The notes beneath the pieces were generated by a model. That model had not been told where the DNA came from. It did no database searches and worked only from the letters and a program-made list of their open reading frames with translations. 64,000 bases of DNA from Nocardioides litoris (GTDB lineage Bacteria; Actinomycetota; Actinomycetes; Propionibacteriales; Nocardioidaceae), in the NCBI RefSeq assembly GCF_006346315.1, contig NZ_VDMR01000001.1:682001-746000 (forward strand). The letters run 5' to 3'. Shown piece by piece: positions 22,571-30,827 of this stretch (its first letter is position 1; each line of letters starts with the position of its first letter). A program made the position numbers and the translations under genes.

Positions 22571-23605
22571 GTGACCACGACCCCGGAGCCCCACCCCCTC
22601 GCCGACGTCGTCGCCGGCCTGCCCAAGGCCGAGCTGCACGTGCACCACGTCGGCTCGGCGTCGGTGCGGATCGTCTCCGAGCTGGCGGCCCGCCACCCCG
22701 GCACCGTGCCGTCGGACCCCGACGAGCTGCGCGCGTTCTACGCCTTCCGCGACTTCGCGCACTTCATCGACGTCTACCTCGCCGTCGTCGCGCTCGTCCG
22801 CACGCCCGACGACGTGCGCTACCTGACCTACGAGATCGCCCGCGACCTGGCCACCACCCAGTCGGTGCGGTACGCCGAGCTCACCTGCACGCCGTACACC
22901 TCAGTGCGCGCGGGTGTGCCCATCGAGGGCTACACCGAGGCGCTCGAGGACGCCCGGGTCGCCGCCGAGCGCGACTTCGGCCTGGTGCTCCGCTGGATCT
23001 ACGACATCCCGGGCGAGGCCGGCATCCCGGCGGCCGACGACACGCTGTCCTACGCGCTCGACCACCGCACGGACGCGCTGGTCGGGTTCGGGCTGGGCGG
23101 GCCGGAGGTCGGGGTGCCGCGCCCGCAGTTCAAGCCGCACTTCGACGCCGCCCGGGCCGCCGGCCTGCACTCGGTGCCCCACGCCGGCGAGACCACCGGC
23201 CCCGAGACCGTGTGGGACGCCTTGCGCGAGCTCGGCGCCGAGCGCATCGGCCACGGCACCTCTGCGGCCCGCGACCCCGAGCTGCTGGCCCACCTGGCCG
23301 ACCGCGCGATCCCGCTCGAGGTGTGCCCGTCGTCCAACATCGCCACCCGCGCCGTCGCCTCGCTCGCCGAGCACCCGCTGCGCACGTTCGTCGACGCGGG
23401 GGTCGTGGTGACGATCAACTCCGACGACCCGCCGATGTTCGGCACCACCCTCAACCGGGAGTACGAGATCGCGGCCGACCTGCTCGGCCTCGACCTGCCC
23501 GGGCTGGCCCACCTCGCGCGCGCGGCCGTGGCGGCGTCGTACGCCCCCGAGGAGGTCAAGGTGCGGATCCTCGACGAGGTCGCGGCGTACGTCGAGCGCG
23601 CCTAG
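22571..23605 (+). CDS. Adenosine deaminase family; possibly aminodeoxyfutalosine deaminase
   Basis: 344 aa from the GTG at 22571. Zinc amidohydrolase: AELHVHHVGSAS gives the HxH ligands (His23, His25), SVPHAGETTGPETV the next His and the catalytic Glu, AERIGHGTSA a further His, and VTINSDDPPMFGTTL the Asp pair. It deaminates adenosine or a related nucleoside. The wording HVHHVGSAS rather than the common HLHLEG resembles, from memory, the Streptomyces enzymes assigned to 6-aminodeoxyfutalosine deamination in menaquinone synthesis. No other mqn gene is present, so the substrate stays open. A single transcription unit is likely. Confidence 0.88.
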   Translation: MTTTPEPHPLADVVAGLPKAELHVHHVGSASVRIVSELAARHPGTVPSDPDELRAFYAFRDFAHFIDVYLAVVALVRTPDDVRYLTYEIARDLATTQSVRYAELTCTPYTSVRAGVPIEGYTEALEDARVAAERDFGLVLRWIYDIPGEAGIPAADDTLSYALDHRTDALVGFGLGGPEVGVPRPQFKPHFDAARAAGLHSVPHAGETTGPETVWDALRELGAERIGHGTSAARDPELLAHLADRAIPLEVCPSSNIATRAVASLAEHPLRTFVDAGVVVTINSDDPPMFGTTLNREYEIAADLLGLDLPGLAHLARAAVAASYAPEEVKVRILDEVAAYVERA

Positions 23606-23632
23606 GCCCCGCCCCGGCCGCACCAGCGGCCC

Positions 23633-24541
23633 CTAGACGGGCTCGGTCTGCTCGGCCTGCTCGGCCTGGTCGGCTTGCCCGGAGGGGGCTGCGACGCGCG
23701 ACGCCCCGGCGACGAGGGCGAGCCGGAAGCGGCTCTCGTCCTCGGTGCCGGGGGCGGCGGTCATGACCACGATCTTGAGGTCGGCCTCCCCGTCGGTGAG
23801 GGTGTCGCAGTCGACGGTGAGCGGTCCGACGGCCGGGTGGTGGACGACCTTGCGGTCCTCGCGGTGCGCGCCGACGGTGCCGGCCGCCCACAGCGTGGCG
23901 AACCGCTCGTTGCCCTCCAGCAGGTGGCGCACCAGCGCGGCCAGCCGCGGGTCGTGCGGGTGTCGCCCGGTGGCGCGACGCAGGTCGGAGACGACGGCGC
24001 GCTCGGTGCGGGCGGCGTGCTCGACGACGACGGGCCACTGCGGGATGACCGCACCGTCGCCGGCGACCGGGAAGACGCAGCGCGCGAAGCTGCGGGCCAC
24101 GACCGGCAACCGCGCCGGGTCGCCGAGCAGGGCCGCCCAGCCGGGGTTCCACCAGACGAGCTGCCAGTCGGCGGCGAAGACGGCGACCGCGGCGTCGTCG
24201 AGCCGGGACACCAGGCGCAGGACGCCGGGGGAGAGGTGCTCGGAGACCAGGCCGTCGTGGGGCACCGCGAGCGAGGCGAGCCGGAACAGGTGGTCGCGCT
24301 CGGCGGTGTCGAGCTGCAGCGCCCGGGCCAGCGCGGCCGCGACCTGGGCCGAGGGCGTGGTGGCCCGTCCCTGCTCGAGCCGGACGACGTAGTCGACCGA
24401 GACGCCCGCGAGCTCGGCCAGCTCCTCGCGGCGCAGCCCGGTCGCCCGTCGCCCGTGCCGCGCCGGCAGGCCGACGGCCTCCGGAGGCAACCGGTCGCGC
24501 CAGGCGCGGAGCGTGGGGCCGAGCTCGGTCGGGGAGGTCAC
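23633..24541 (-). CDS. XRE-family regulator with MmyB-like ligand domain
   Basis: 302 aa from the GTG at 24539-24541. An N-terminal helix-turn-helix (GLRREELAELAGVSVDYVVR followed by LEQGRATTPS) lies about residues 30-66. It is followed by the MmyB-like/PAS-type ligand domain with VFAADWQLVWWNPGWAALLG and RFATLWAAGTVGAHREDRKV. The protein ends in a short QAEQ-rich repeat tail. Members of this family sit divergent from a single short-chain dehydrogenase or oxidoreductase and are thought to sense a fatty acid or similar ligand. Exactly that arrangement is seen here with the SDR at 24654 across a 112-base gap, so it most likely regulates that gene and itself. Confidence 0.9.
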   Translation of the reverse strand: MTSPTELGPTLRAWRDRLPPEAVGLPARHGRRATGLRREELAELAGVSVDYVVRLEQGRATTPSAQVAAALARALQLDTAERDHLFRLASLAVPHDGLVSEHLSPGVLRLVSRLDDAAVAVFAADWQLVWWNPGWAALLGDPARLPVVARSFARCVFPVAGDGAVIPQWPVVVEHAARTERAVVSDLRRATGRHPHDPRLAALVRHLLEGNERFATLWAAGTVGAHREDRKVVHHPAVGPLTVDCDTLTDGEADLKIVVMTAAPGTEDESRFRLALVAGASRVAAPSGQADQAEQAEQTEPV

Positions 24542-24653
24542 CCCTCGATCATGCCGCGGCCGGGGCCGGGGGCCGACCCGCCAGGGTGGTACGCCGACTC
24601 CTACCGTCGAGGCGTCCCTGGTGGCCCGCTCGCCGGCGCCGCAGGGTGGAGTC

Positions 24654-25352
24654 ATGACCACCACCTTCATCACCGGGGCCAACAAGGGCCTCGGCCTCGA
24701 GACCGCCCGCCGCCTGGTGAACCTCGGCCACACCGTCGTCCTCGGGGCGCGCGACCCGGAGCGCGGCGCGGCCGCCGCCGCCGACCTCGGGGTCCGCTTC
24801 GTGCGCATCGACGTCACCGACGACTCCTCCGTCCGGGCCGCGGCCGCCGACGTCGAGGCGCACGAGGGCCACGTCGACGTCCTCGTCAACAACGCCGGCA
24901 TCCCGGGCGCGGCGGTCGACGCCGAGGCGCTCACCGGCCGCGACGTCCTCGAGGTCCTCGATGTCAACGTCGCGGGCGTCGTGCGCACCACCACGGCCTT
25001 CCTGCCCCTGCTGCGCCGCTCGCCGGACCCCGTCATCGTCAACGTCAGCAGCGGGATGGGCTCGCTCGAGCACACCCACGACCCCGACCGGGCCGAGTCG
25101 CAGGTCATCGCCCCGGCCTACACCGCCTCCAAGGCCGCCCTGACGATGCTGACCACGCAGTACGCCAAGGCGCTGCCCGACGTGCGGGTGAACGCCGCCG
25201 ACCCCGGCTACACCGCCACCGACCTCAACGGGCACAGCGGCCCGCAGACGGTCACCGAGGGCACCGACGCGGTCGTGGCCCTGGCCACCGAGGGACCCGG
25301 GCACGGCTCGGGCCGGCTCGTGGACCGCCACGGCGAGACCGCCTGGGGCTGA
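24654..25352 (+). CDS. Short-chain dehydrogenase/reductase
   Basis: 232 aa from the ATG at 24654. Classical SDR: cofactor motif TGANKGLG at 7-14, DVTDDSSV for the adenine-contacting Asp, NNAGIPG at about 81-87, catalytic Ser in VNVSSGMGS and Tyr-x3-Lys in YTASKAAL. Arg after the first strand (ARDPERG) suggests NADP(H). The GANKGLG form and the lack of substrate-loop features are shared with carbonyl-reductase-like SDRs. The substrate is not assignable. It is divergent from, and probably controlled by, the MmyB-like regulator. Confidence 0.93.
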   Translation: MTTTFITGANKGLGLETARRLVNLGHTVVLGARDPERGAAAAADLGVRFVRIDVTDDSSVRAAAADVEAHEGHVDVLVNNAGIPGAAVDAEALTGRDVLEVLDVNVAGVVRTTTAFLPLLRRSPDPVIVNVSSGMGSLEHTHDPDRAESQVIAPAYTASKAALTMLTTQYAKALPDVRVNAADPGYTATDLNGHSGPQTVTEGTDAVVALATEGPGHGSGRLVDRHGETAWG

Positions 25353-25457
25353 GCGGGGCGCCGGAGGCGGCACCCGGCTCGGCGCCCCGTTCGCGCCCCG
25401 TTCGCACCTCGTGCTTGCGCCCCCGGTGACCGGGGGGACCTGCGGTCACGACCTGGG

Positions 25458-25534
25458 TGGCGCCCCCGGCAGGACTCGAACCTGCGACCAGGACATTAGA
25501 AGTGACCCGCTCTGTCCAGCTGAGCTACGGAGGC
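25458..25534 (-). tRNA. tRNA-Arg (anticodon UCU)
   Basis: Acceptor GCCTCCG pairs with CGGGGGC (one G-U), discriminator G at 25461, and CCA is encoded (25458-25460). The anticodon arm GGTCA-CTTCTAA-TGTCC gives anticodon TCT but contains a U-U mismatch at 29/41. D and T arms are canonical. Confidence 0.92.
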
Positions 25535-25552
25535 CGGCGAGGCCGAGGATAG

Positions 25553-26371
25553 TCAGGCGAAGGCGTCGACGACGCGCGAGGCCTGGGTCTCGGCGAGCGC
25601 GGGGAGGGTGCCGAGGACGCTCGCGGCGTCCTGGCCGACGACGTAGCCGCCGACGACCGAGACGAACCGGCCGTCGAGGAGCGGCGCGGCGACGAGCTGG
25701 AAGACGACGGGGACCTGCTGGCCGCCCGCGGTGATGGTGCCGGAGGCCTCGATGGCGGCCTGGTCGGAGGCGCCGCTGACCGGCGTCGAGTCGTCCACTG
25801 TGATCTGCAGGTCGATCGTCACGCCGTCGTCGTCGGTGGTCTGCACCGACGTGCACTGCGCCAGGGTCTCCTTGAAGGTGGCGAAGGCCTCGAGGACGGC
25901 GCCGGCGTCGGCGTAGGCCTCGACCTGGCTGTTGATGGTGGTCTGGCCGGAGTCGGACTGCAGGCCGAGGTCGGTCTCGGCCTCTTCGTCGGGGTCGGAG
26001 CCGAGGGCGTCGCTGAACTCGCCGACGTCGCCCAGGCAGGTGTCCCCGAACGGGCCGTCGTCGGCGTCGCCGCCGTCCTCGCCGTCGTCGGCCTGGGGTG
26101 TGAAGCCGGCGGGCAGGTCGGCCGGGGTGAGCAGCAGGGCCTCGAGGTCGGCCTCGGTGGGGACGGCGCCGGAGCCGCCATCCTCGGAGTCGCTGGTGGC
26201 CTCCGAGGAGGGCGCGTCCGAGGTCGGCGCGGCCGAGGAGCTCGAGCTGCGGTTGTTGTCGGCGTCGCTGTCGTCGTCGCCGCCGCCGCACGCGGCGAGC
26301 GAGAGGCCGAGGACGAGCGCGGCGCTGGCGGACGCCGTACGGCGCAGGACGGTGCGGGGGTGGGAGGTCAC
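25553..26371 (-). CDS. Lipoprotein of unknown function
   Basis: 272 aa from the GTG at 26369-26371 (VTSHPRTVLRR); longer starts add a non-signal-like leader. Lipobox LGLSLAAC places the lipidated Cys at about residue 28, followed by GGGDDDSD and a Ser/Asp-rich linker. The mature domain includes EALLLTPADLPAGFTPQADD, the start typical of actinobacterial sensor-like lipoproteins, and three Cys (GDTCLGD, AQCTSVQ). DGRFVSVVGGYVVG near the C-terminus forms the last strands. It resembles the PknH-like/LpqQ extracellular fold, but no function can be stated. Just downstream of tRNA-Arg and upstream of nothing coding on its strand, it appears monocistronic. Confidence 0.82.
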   Translation of the reverse strand: MTSHPRTVLRRTASASAALVLGLSLAACGGGDDDSDADNNRSSSSSAAPTSDAPSSEATSDSEDGGSGAVPTEADLEALLLTPADLPAGFTPQADDGEDGGDADDGPFGDTCLGDVGEFSDALGSDPDEEAETDLGLQSDSGQTTINSQVEAYADAGAVLEAFATFKETLAQCTSVQTTDDDGVTIDLQITVDDSTPVSGASDQAAIEASGTITAGGQQVPVVFQLVAAPLLDGRFVSVVGGYVVGQDAASVLGTLPALAETQASRVVDAFA

Positions 26372-26427
26372 GCGCCGGACCCTAGGAGGCGGGGCGTGCG
26401 CCCGCACCCTCCCTCGGTGGGGCGTGC

Positions 26428-27879
26428 TCAGCGACGGTGCTGGTCCATCCAGGCCTCGACGTCGTCGGCGGTGCGGGGGAGCGAGGCCGAGAGGTTGCGG
26501 GGGCCGTCGTCGGTGAGGAGCACGTCGTCCTCGATGCGGATGCCGATGCCGCGGAGGTGCTCGGGGGCGAGGAGGTCGTCCTCCTGGAAGTACACGCCGG
26601 GCTCGACGGTGAGCACCATGCCGGCCTCGAGCGTGGCCTCCTTGTAGGCCTCGGGAGCGGCGCGGCCGCAGTCGTGCACGTCGAGGCCGAGCATGTGGCT
26701 GGTGCCGTGCAGGGTCCAGCGGCTGTAGACCTTCGAGTCGGGGTCGAGGGCCTCCTCGGCGCTCACGGGCAGCAGGCCGAGGTCCTCGAGCCCGAAGGCG
26801 AGCACCCGCATCGAGGCGTCGTGGATGCCGGCGAAGGGGCGGCCGGGCACCGCCGCGGCGATGCCGGCCTCCTGCGCGGCCAGCACGAGCTCGTACAGCT
26901 CGCGCTGCAGGGCGGTGAAGCGGCCGTCGACGGGCAGGGTGCGGGTGACGTCGGCGGTGTAGAGCTCGCGGCCCTCGACGCCCATGTCGAGCAGCAGCAG
27001 CTGGCCCGGGAGGACCGGGCCGTCGTTGTCGATCCAGTGCAGCGTGGTGGCGTGCGACCCGGCGCCGACGATGGAGTCGTAGCCGATGTCGTTGCCCATC
27101 GCGCGGGCGCGCCGGAAGAACGTGCCCTCGATCCAGCGCTCACCGAACTCCAGCACCCGGTCCCACTCGGCGACGGAGTCGGCGAACCCGAGCGCGGTGA
27201 TGTCGCAGGCCTCCTGCAGCTGGTCGACCTCCCAGTCGTCCTTGACCAGGCGCAGCTCGGAGACCACGCGGGCCAGGTCGGCGTCGAGGCCATCGTCGCC
27301 GGGCACCTGGCGGTCGACGTCGGCGGAGACCCCGCGGTGCACCCGGGTCTTGCCGGGCCGGGCGAGCACGTCGGGCAGCTCGTCGACGTGCTTGACGGTC
27401 ATGCCGAGCCGGTCGGCGAGCTCGCCGAGCGAGGGCCGCTTGCCGGCCCACAGGGCGCCGTACGCGCGGTCGCGGAAGAACTCGTCGCTGTCGCGGCCCG
27501 ACCGCGGGCGGGCGTAGAGGACCGACTCGCCGTCCTCGACGACCAGCACGGCGTCGGTGGTCTGGTTGCCGGTGAGGTAGACGTGGCCGGTGTCGACGCG
27601 GAAGCGGTAGTCGGTGTCGTTCGAGCGCACCTTGAACCCGCCGCCGGGCAACACCAGCCGCTCGCCCGGGAACGCCGCGGCGAGCCGCTCGCGGCGCTGC
27701 GCGGTCCGCTCGACGAACGACGCGGGCGGCACGACGTCCTCGCGGTCGTCCCAGCCCTCGCGCATGAACGCGGCGTACGCCGCCGGGACGGCCGGGTCGT
27801 GCGACTCCACCTTGAGCGCCTCGGTGCCCTCGGGCAGGGTCTCGTCAGGGGTGCCGGTCGCGGGGGTCTGCTCGCTCAC
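26428..27879 (-). CDS. pepP: Aminopeptidase P family (Xaa-Pro aminopeptidase)
   Basis: 483 aa from the GTG at 27877-27879; upstream extension is out of character. Layout: a creatinase-N/AMP_N domain with NQTTDAVLVVEDGESVLYAR, then the pita-bread catalytic domain. The five metal ligands are visible: Asp in LLLLDMGVEG, Asp in YTADVTRTLP, His in HGTSHMLGLDVHD, Glu in VLTVEPGVYF and Glu in IGIRIEDDVL. It removes N-terminal residues before proline using two Mn2+ or similar ions in the cytosol. Length is normal for the long bacterial form. It is divergent from prsW with only 60 bases between starts, so the two promoters must overlap. Confidence 0.94.
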   Translation of the reverse strand: MSEQTPATGTPDETLPEGTEALKVESHDPAVPAAYAAFMREGWDDREDVVPPASFVERTAQRRERLAAAFPGERLVLPGGGFKVRSNDTDYRFRVDTGHVYLTGNQTTDAVLVVEDGESVLYARPRSGRDSDEFFRDRAYGALWAGKRPSLGELADRLGMTVKHVDELPDVLARPGKTRVHRGVSADVDRQVPGDDGLDADLARVVSELRLVKDDWEVDQLQEACDITALGFADSVAEWDRVLEFGERWIEGTFFRRARAMGNDIGYDSIVGAGSHATTLHWIDNDGPVLPGQLLLLDMGVEGRELYTADVTRTLPVDGRFTALQRELYELVLAAQEAGIAAAVPGRPFAGIHDASMRVLAFGLEDLGLLPVSAEEALDPDSKVYSRWTLHGTSHMLGLDVHDCGRAAPEAYKEATLEAGMVLTVEPGVYFQEDDLLAPEHLRGIGIRIEDDVLLTDDGPRNLSASLPRTADDVEAWMDQHRR

Positions 27880-27939
27880 GCCAGCCGACTGTACGCCGGG
27901 TGGGCCGAGCTCAGGGTGCCTGCCCGATAGGCTGCGCGC

Positions 27940-29061
27940 GTGCAAGGACGCCGCCTCGACAGCCGCTCGTTCACGGTCGTGGCGACCGTGGCGGTGGCCG
28001 GTGGCGCCCTGGTGATGCTCGTGGTCCTCGCCTTGTCGGGCGCGCCCGCGGTGACGCTGCTCGCGACGGCGCTCGCGGCCCTGCCGGTGGTGCCGCTCGT
28101 GGCTGCGTACCTCTGGCTCGACCGCTACGAGCCCGAGCCGCGCACCCTGCTCGTGCAGGCGCTCCTGTGGGGGGCCTTCGCCTCCACGGCGATCGCGATC
28201 GTCCTCGGCGGCGTCGGCGGGCTGTTCGTGCCCGTGCGCGACGAGGTGTCGCTCGCCGTCGTGGCGCCGGTGACCGAGGAGGCGGCCAAGGGCCTGTTCC
28301 TCGTCCTGCTGCTGTGGTGGCGGCGCCACGAGATCGACGGGGTCCTCGACGGCATCGTCTACGCCGGCATGGTGGGCATCGGCTTCGCCTTCACCGAGAA
28401 CGTCCTCTACCTCTCCGCGGCGTGGAACGGCAGCGACAGCATGGGCCCCGGCGGCCTGGTCGGCATCACCTCGACCTTCGTGCTGCGCTGCGTCTTCAGC
28501 CCCTTCGCGCACCCGCTGTTCACCGCCTTCACCGGCATCGGCATCGGCCTCGCCGTCGGGTCCCGGTCGACGTCGGTGCGCATGCTCGCCCCGCTGGGCG
28601 GATACCTCGTGGCGGTGCTCGCCCATGCGACCTGGAACGGTTCGACCATCTTCGGCACCGCCGGCTTCGCCGGGGTGTACGTCGTCCTGATGCTGCCCGC
28701 CCTCGGCGGGCTGACCGCGCTGGCCCTGTGGGCCCGGCGCTCGGAGGCCACCATGCTCACCGCTGCCCTGCACGACGCGGCGGCGCGCGGCCTCATCCCC
28801 GCCACCGACATCCCCTGGGTGGTCGACCTGCGCGCCCGGCGCGCGGCCCGCCGCCACGCCCGGCTGGCGGGCGGCCCGGCCGCGGCCCGCGCGATGGGCG
28901 ACTACCAGCAGGCGCTGGTCGAGCTCGGGTTCCTGCACTCCCGGCTGCTGCGTGGCACCCCGCCGCCCGACTGGCAGGCGCGGGGCGCCGCCCACGTGGA
29001 GCGGGTGCGCGTCGTCCGCCCCTACGTCGCGTTCCCCGGACAGGTGGTGCCGACGGCATGA
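27940..29061 (+). CDS. prsW: PrsW-family intramembrane metalloprotease
   Basis: 373 aa from the GTG at 27940. A polytopic membrane protein of the PrsW/CPBP-related clan with all hallmark motifs: EEAAK at 113-117, FTEN at 151-154, HPLFT from His191 and HATWN with His229, the Glu and His residues that bind the metal. PrsW of Bacillus performs site-1 cleavage of an anti-sigma factor; actinobacterial substrates are mostly unknown and no sigma/anti-sigma pair is in this window. The cytoplasmic tail of about 100 residues has RRAARRHARLAGGPAA and ends with VRPYVAFPGQVVPTA. Its stop overlaps the ATG of a dynamin-like GTPase, which makes that protein the best candidate partner. Confidence 0.93.
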   Translation: MQGRRLDSRSFTVVATVAVAGGALVMLVVLALSGAPAVTLLATALAALPVVPLVAAYLWLDRYEPEPRTLLVQALLWGAFASTAIAIVLGGVGGLFVPVRDEVSLAVVAPVTEEAAKGLFLVLLLWWRRHEIDGVLDGIVYAGMVGIGFAFTENVLYLSAAWNGSDSMGPGGLVGITSTFVLRCVFSPFAHPLFTAFTGIGIGLAVGSRSTSVRMLAPLGGYLVAVLAHATWNGSTIFGTAGFAGVYVVLMLPALGGLTALALWARRSEATMLTAALHDAAARGLIPATDIPWVVDLRARRAARRHARLAGGPAAARAMGDYQQALVELGFLHSRLLRGTPPPDWQARGAAHVERVRVVRPYVAFPGQVVPTA

Positions 29062-30827
29062 GCGGGTCCCCCACCCCGACCACCCCGGCCGCGACCGCCG
29101 ACGACAGCCGCATGGTCACCGCCCTGGTGCGGCTGCGCCAGGCGCTCGTCGAGGCCGAGCTGCCCCTCGACCTGCCCGGCACCGAGGAGCTGCGTGCCTC
29201 GCGCTCGGCGGTCATCGACCAGCTCGAGGACTACGTCATCCCGCGGCTGATGACGCTCGAGGCGCCGCTGCTCGCCGTCGTCGGCGGGTCGACCGGTGCC
29301 GGCAAGTCGACGCTGGTCAACTCCCTCGTCGGCGAGCGCGTCACCACCTCGGGCGTCCTGCGCCCCACCACCCGCTCGCCGGTGCTCGTGCACCACCCGG
29401 GCGACGGCCACTGGTTCGGCCAGGACCGGCTGCTGCCCGACCTGGTGCGCGTGCAGCACACCACCGACGACCCCGACTCCTTGCAGCTGGTGGCCTCCGA
29501 CTCGGTGCCGCCGGGCCTGGCCATCCTCGACGCGCCCGACGTCGACTCCGTCGAGGAGCGCAACCGGCTGCTGGCCGCCCAGCTGCTCGCCGCGGCCGAC
29601 CTGTGGCTGTTCGTCACCTCGGCCGCGCGGTACGCCGACCAGGTGCCGTGGGGCTTCCTGCGGCAGGCCGCCGAGCGGTCGACCTCGGTCGCGATCATCC
29701 TCGACCGCACCCCCGACGAGGCCATCCAGACCGTCTCCACCCACCTGGCCCGGATGCTGGCCAGCCGGGGCCTCAAGGACTCGCCGCTGTTCGTCGTCAC
29801 CGAGGGCGTCATCGACCGTGACGGGCTGCTGCCCCCGGCCAACGTGGTCGAGGTGCGCACCTGGTTGGAGTCCCTGGCCGCCGACGTCGACGCGCGGCAC
29901 GCCGTCGTGCGCCAGACCCTCGACGGCGCCGTGCGCACCGTCACCCACCGGGTCCACCCGGTGGCCGACGCCTGCGTGGAGCAGACCGCGATCGCCGTAC
30001 GGCTGAAGGAGGCGGTCGACCGGGCCTACGACGCCGCCGTCGCCGACGTCAACGCCGCCTGCGCCGACGGCACCCTGCTGCGGGGCGAGGTGCTGGCGCG
30101 GTGGCAGGAGTTCGTCGGCACGGGCGAGCTGCTGCGCTCGCTCGAGACCCGGGTCGGTGGCCTGCGCGACCGGCTGGTCAACGCCATCAAGGGCAAGCCC
30201 CAGCAGGCCGAGCGGGTCACCGTGGCCGTGGAGTCCGGCCTCGAGACGCTCATCCTCGAGCACGCCGAGGCCGCGGCCGAGCGGGCCCACGCCGCCTGGA
30301 GCCAGCAGCCGGCCGGCGCCGGGCTCCTCGAGCACGCTCCGGGCGACCTGGGCCGCGCCTCGCGCGACCTGCGCCGCCGGGCCGAGGCCGCGGTGCGCGA
30401 GTGGCAGTCCGACGTGCTCGACATGGTGCGCGCCGAGGGGGCCGACAAGCGCACCACCGCGCGCTTCCTGGCCTTCGGGGTCAACGGGCTCTCGGTCGCG
30501 CTCATGGTCGTCGTCTTCGTCCACACCGCCGGCGTCACCGGCACCGAGGCCGGCATCGCCGGCGGCTCGGCCGTGCTCGGGCAGAAGCTGCTGGAGGCCG
30601 TCTTCGGTGACCAGGCCGTGCGCTCGCTGGCCGAGCGGGCCCGCCGCTCGCTCGAGGAGCGCGTCACCGGCCTCATGGACGCCGAGCGTGCCCGCTATCT
30701 TTCCCGCGTCGACGCGCTGGCGCTGCGACCGACCGCGGCGGAGGGGCTGCGCGAGGCCGCCCGGCGGGTCGAGGACCTGCGCTACGAGGCGTCCAAGCGG
30801 GACGCCCCCACTGGAGAGACCCTGTGA
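29058..30827 (+). CDS. Dynamin-like GTPase with C-terminal membrane segment
   Basis: 589 aa from the ATG at 29058 (ATGA overlap with prsW). The G domain is recognisable: P-loop GGSTGAGKS at 76-84, switch-I Thr in RPTTRSP, G3 DAPDVDS and a G4-like ILDRTPDEA (diverged from NKxD). A long helical region with EQAxR-type heptads follows, then a hydrophobic hairpin around residues 470-515 (FLAFGVNGLSVALMVVVFVH, then GIAGGSAVLGQKLLEAVFG), typical of bacterial dynamin-like proteins that dip into membranes. Another helix forms the C-terminus. Tandem dynamin-like genes occur in Streptomyces as DynA/DynB, needed for sporulation septation. Whether these are orthologues is not certain. The stop is overlapped by the next GTPase. 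Confidence 0.85.
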   Translation: MSGSPTPTTPAATADDSRMVTALVRLRQALVEAELPLDLPGTEELRASRSAVIDQLEDYVIPRLMTLEAPLLAVVGGSTGAGKSTLVNSLVGERVTTSGVLRPTTRSPVLVHHPGDGHWFGQDRLLPDLVRVQHTTDDPDSLQLVASDSVPPGLAILDAPDVDSVEERNRLLAAQLLAAADLWLFVTSAARYADQVPWGFLRQAAERSTSVAIILDRTPDEAIQTVSTHLARMLASRGLKDSPLFVVTEGVIDRDGLLPPANVVEVRTWLESLAADVDARHAVVRQTLDGAVRTVTHRVHPVADACVEQTAIAVRLKEAVDRAYDAAVADVNAACADGTLLRGEVLARWQEFVGTGELLRSLETRVGGLRDRLVNAIKGKPQQAERVTVAVESGLETLILEHAEAAAERAHAAWSQQPAGAGLLEHAPGDLGRASRDLRRRAEAAVREWQSDVLDMVRAEGADKRTTARFLAFGVNGLSVALMVVVFVHTAGVTGTEAGIAGGSAVLGQKLLEAVFGDQAVRSLAERARRSLEERVTGLMDAERARYLSRVDALALRPTAAEGLREAARRVEDLRYEASKRDAPTGETL

